From: Tigriopus japonicus | Taxonomy: Eukaryota > Arthropoda > Copepoda > Harpacticoida > Harpacticidae | NCBI GenBank assembly: GCA_010645155.1 | Contig: CM021317.1 | Coordinates: 3,278,015-3,342,014 of the forward strand | Length of the DNA: 64,000 bases | Reading direction: 5' to 3' | Shown here: in pieces, positions 61,163 to 64,000 of the stretch | Numbering within the stretch: position 1 is the stretch's first letter | Layout of the letters: every line of letters begins with the position of its first letter | Translations under genes and position numbers: made by a program | The notes under the pieces: generated by a model | What the model saw: only the letters and a program-made list of their open reading frames with translations | Told to the model about the DNA's origin: nothing | The model's database searches: none

Positions 61163-61967
61163 ATTAAGGTTAAATTAACCTTGATCAGCAATTTTGCCAC
61201 TGACTCCCTGAAAACGCAAGTTCAGATTGTGAATCACTTAACTTAGTATGCTCAACGTCAAATCCCATCGACGTTCACGATTCAATCGAAAAAAGCGACC
61301 TCAAGCGGCATTTATGGCATGACCTGTGGTGTTAAAAAGAGAAATTCCGAAAATACGCTCTTCACTCTGCTAAGTTTGAATGCCTCTGGTACATCCTCTG
61401 TGATTTGTAATTGGCAGCAGTTAACAGCAAATTGTTACTTATTGTTTCAAAAAACAGTCTTAAATTTTAAGGACATCAAGATTTTTGCCCCGTTTTGAAG
61501 TTATTACACGTTTAAAACGTCAACTTCAGTTTCAAAATTAGTCACCCTCTACATATGAGGAAGGAGAAAAAAGGGAAAAGGAGAAGGCAAGTGGGGCCGT
61601 CAACCAAATCAGAGCGACCAATTTCAGACCTTAAAAAAGGAGTTGGGGAAGGTTTCAGACTAGTGGACTTTTAAACACCGTTGTGACAAACCAATGCAAT
61701 TTTGGTGCATTACAAGTAAACAGCATTTGAAGTTAGAATAAATGGCTCTAGAATGAAACGAAAAAGAAACACCAAATACTGATAAAACTTGCATAAAAAG
61801 CGAAAGAAGTTACTACATACTACATAGAGCGGGTCTCTTTCTTGTGTGTACACACCACGTTTTGAATCGTGAACGTCAAACACAGTGCAGGCTTGGTGAC
61901 TCACGACTATTTTTGGAGTGTCATTTCTCTGTTAGCCCTCAAGTCTGGATGTCCCTCGTAATCCATA

Positions 61968-62050
61968 CAGTCGAATCTCGATATAAGAAACTTTTCTGTC
62001 AGCGGCAAAATGTTGCTTATATCGAGAATTTTCTTATATCGAGACTCAAG
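61968..62050. repeat. pogo-like end fragment
   Basis: CAGTCGAATCTCGATATAAG and internal TTATATCGAGA words resemble the pogo-like MITE at 56908, but no full second terminus is found. Confidence 0.35.
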
Positions 62051-62179
62051 AAAATTGGCTCAAGAAACGATAAGAAATACAAGGAAACTACCAGAGGAGT
62101 TTACCTCACCTTTATATAACCTTATAAGCTTATTTCTATTACAACAAAATCCGACAATGACTCAAAAACTTAGCTTTTT

Positions 62180-62425
62180 GTTCCATTCCTCTATTCCTCT
62201 GACTGTGACGTAACCTGAAATAAAGCTCAGTTGAACACAAACACTCTCCTTGTGCACATGACACGACATGGCGCAGTCGGCAGGATGTACACAGTTTGAC
62301 ATAACTTCTATCGACAACCTCAAATTTGTGTATTTGTATATACTCCGCATCTCGGGGGAGGTGTTCCATTCCTCTATTCCTCTGACTCTGACGTAGCCTG
62401 AAATAAAGCTCAGTTGAACACAAAC
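62180..62425. repeat. 63-bp direct repeat pair, LTR-end-like
   Basis: GTTCCATTCCTCTATTCCTC...CTGAAATAAAGCTCAGTTGA at 62180-62242 recurs at 62363-62425, offset 183 bp. AATAAA inside each suggests the R region of an LTR. The first copy is followed after 26 nt by a primer-binding-like site. Confidence 0.55.
62269..62286 (+). other. Candidate tRNA-Ser-type primer binding site 1
   Basis: TGGCGCAGTCGGCAGGAT follows ...ACGACA. TGGCGCAGTCGG-type sites complementary to the 3' end of tRNA-Ser are known in some gypsy-group elements. Confidence 0.45.
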
Positions 62426-62694
62426 GCTTAAAAAATAAAAATAAAACACTTAAAAACACTTAAAAAATAGTTATTAAAACACAAATTTACATTACAAGTG
62501 CATTCGTTTATATCTCTATTACAAAGATCAAAAACTTGTTTCAATCTCAATTTGACAGGAAAAATGAAAGAAGAAAGTTGTGCCATATTTATGCATTTCG
62601 GTATCTGACTTTTTTTGTATTTTGTACTTTGAAACTAGTTCTTGCCACGTATGGATAAATTCATTCCCGTTTCACTATCCATGCGTACAAGACA

Positions 62695-62711
62695 TGGCGC
62701 AGACGGCTCTT
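62695..62711 (+). other. Candidate primer binding site 2
   Basis: TGGCGCAGACGGCTCTT follows ...ACAAGACA, the same ACA|TGGCGCAG junction as at 62269. It lies 620 nt before the gag-like frame and is the better candidate for that element. Confidence 0.4.
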
Positions 62712-63315
62712 AAAAGAACATACGAAAGGTTCACCTGCTAATAATCGGTGTTAAGTGATTATAATTCCAATAAGCTTTCGCTACACATCAAAGTTGTGCC
62801 GTTCCACTTCTGTGAGCTATCCGTTGCACCTCATCGAGTTTATAGCCGTTCGAGCTCATGACCGCATCACCGTATACCTATATTCGACACCTTAGAAACT
62901 TGAATTTCTGTATTTGACAATTGATATTCATGGAAGTTATCGGGACGTATGGAAATGGACCCTACATTGTGGAATTCTGACCTGCACTGAAGATATGATT
63001 GCTATGATATCAGATTGATACAACGAAGAATATTATGATGACATCAATGTTGAACTTATGCATGGATATTTGAACATCGGAGATCATATGAGACATCGCT
63101 GCCAAAATAATCATGAGAATATTACCATGGTTTATACAAGTATATTGTTGTCTTGAAGGGCGATTCTAAAGGAATATTTGGTGAGACGTTTCCGATTACA
63201 TTAAAATAAATTGTTGGTGAATAGAACGTTGTGTTTTTATACACTATACTTTGATTGGAGTTAAATTGTGAGGGGAATTGTCAGGACACGCTTATAATTT
63301 ATATCTGAAATTATT

Positions 63316-64000
63316 ATGCCGAATGAGTCTAAATCCATTTCCACGGCTCATCGTAGTAGAGGTCAAAATTGACATATTGCTGAAAAGCTGATGAAACGAT
63401 TACAAGACGATGTTGACTTATTGGTTAATGATAATGCGCGTGCGACAATTGCAGACATCGTTGGAGTGGAGGCAAAGTTACAGTCGGTCGACGATGCCAT
63501 CAAAAAACTCGGCGATTCTGTTTCTGAATGCCTCAATTTAGAGGAAATCGACGAGAGTTCTTTGGATTTAGGCCCGAATGTTCAAACCCATTGTTCTTTA
63601 ATAACATCTCTCTCGGACTGTAAATCAAACCTTGTGACCGTTAAAACTCTTGTTGAATCTCGCTATCTATTGCGGTTCATTCCTCCAATAGTTTTTGAAA
63701 TCACAAACATATAACTCGGATTAACACAACATTGAAACCAGATGAACTTCAAGTAGATGGCACATTGGCCGATTTTAAGGTTTGGCGGAAAAGCTTTGGT
63801 GATTACTATTCTTCGAATCAGATGAAAGATTTTCCTCATCGCGAACAGAGAGCTTACCTTCGAGGATGTTTAGATGTCAAGGTCGTTCAAATTATGGAAC
63901 AACTACTGGACGTCACAGATACTATGGACATTGACACTGTTCTAGATTTGTTGCAAAAACACTACGAAGATACGCTTTCAGTGAGACTCGTCGTGTTGCA
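63316..64000 (+). pseudogene. gag-like frame of an LTR retrotransposon (runs off the window)
   Basis: The ATG at 63316 opens MPNESKSISTAHRSRGQN, then a TGA. The frame continues from 63391 (MKRLQDDVDLL...) to 63714. A frameshift around 63690-63716 moves coding to the next frame (RINTTLKPDELQVDGTLADF, KVWRKSFGDYYSSNQMKDFP, REQRAYLRGCLDVKVVQIME) up to the right edge. The TLADFKVWRKSF...QRAYLRGCLD pattern resembles gag capsid regions of Ty3/gypsy-type elements. One stop plus one frameshift indicate a decayed copy unless the stop is leaky and the shift programmed. Strand and position fit the upstream primer sites. Confidence 0.6.

Larger units (their letters stand above)
60403..61942. mobile_element. 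hAT, TAGAGGGCTAACAG family, copy 2, nested and carrying inserts
   Basis: The ends TAGAGGGCTAACAGAAAAAT and complement TTGAGGGCTAACAGAGAAAT are flanked by the 8-bp duplication GTCTGGAT at 60395-60402 and 61943-61950. Both flanks match the 598-bp copy at 4708-5305, but ~940 bp extra fill the middle. The extra part includes two palindromes at 60518-60843 and 60855-61162. Confidence 0.87.
59830..61958. mobile_element. Palindromic TA-flanked MITE, copy 2, split by a hAT
   Basis: The same family as 577-1166: ends CGGGGGGATCC... and ...GGATGTCCCTCG between TA dinucleotides at 59828-59829 and 61959-61960. Internal inverted blocks (ATTTAATTAGACAAGG; GGGTGACCCC) are kept. Eight bases from its right end a hAT has inserted at 60403-61942. 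Without that insert it is ~581 bp, close to copy 1. Confidence 0.8.

Overview
This window is a piece of an AT-rich animal genome. It has small exons, spliced genes, dense hAT and Tc1/mariner-type repeats, LINEs, tRNA-derived SINEs and part of an LTR retrotransposon. A complete myosin-Id gene of arthropod type points to an arthropod. A tandem gene family whose reading frames only join at GA-AG introns suggests a copepod, because GA donors are reported as common in the copepod Eurytemora affinis. The species cannot be fixed from the sequence alone.

Layout. 1-142 is the 3' terminal exon of an unidentified plus-strand gene with a poly(A) signal at 250. 577-3574 holds a palindromic TA-flanked MITE and a hAT element with an internal minisatellite. 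3881-15465 (minus) is the coding part of a myosin ID / Myo31DF orthologue. Its 11 coding exons, all with GT-AG introns, give a 1005-residue protein. Its last intron holds a hAT MITE and a LINE with an intact reverse transcriptase domain. 15.5-35.4 kb is mostly non-coding: SINEs, MITEs, repeats and a GC-richer island at 24.84-25.33 kb that may be a promoter or 5' exon.

35.4-56.1 kb carries three tandem plus-strand members of a type II membrane, glycosyltransferase-like family. Copies 1 and 2 each have four exons with identical exon 2-4 lengths (168, 324 and 205 nt). Copy 3 shows only exon 1. In all three copies the exon 1 donor that keeps the frame reads AG|GAAAGT, a GA donor. Intron 3 starts with GT in copy 1 but with GA in copy 2. 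The introns and spacers have been targets for transposons: a hAT inside a LINE in intron 1 of copy 2, a hAT plus a solo LTR inside another hAT downstream of copy 2, and a 5'-truncated LINE inside a hAT downstream of copy 1. That truncated LINE ends in the same ~42-nt tail as a SINE at 18.5 kb, which suggests a LINE/SINE mobilisation pair.

56.1-64 kb holds a pogo-like MITE, a nested hAT inside a mariner-like MITE, tandem duplications and, at the right edge, the start of a decayed LTR retrotransposon (tRNA-Ser-like primer sites, gag-like frame with a stop and a frameshift). I see no CRISPR array, operon or other prokaryotic feature. The strongest unusual signal is the non-canonical splicing of the tandem gene family.
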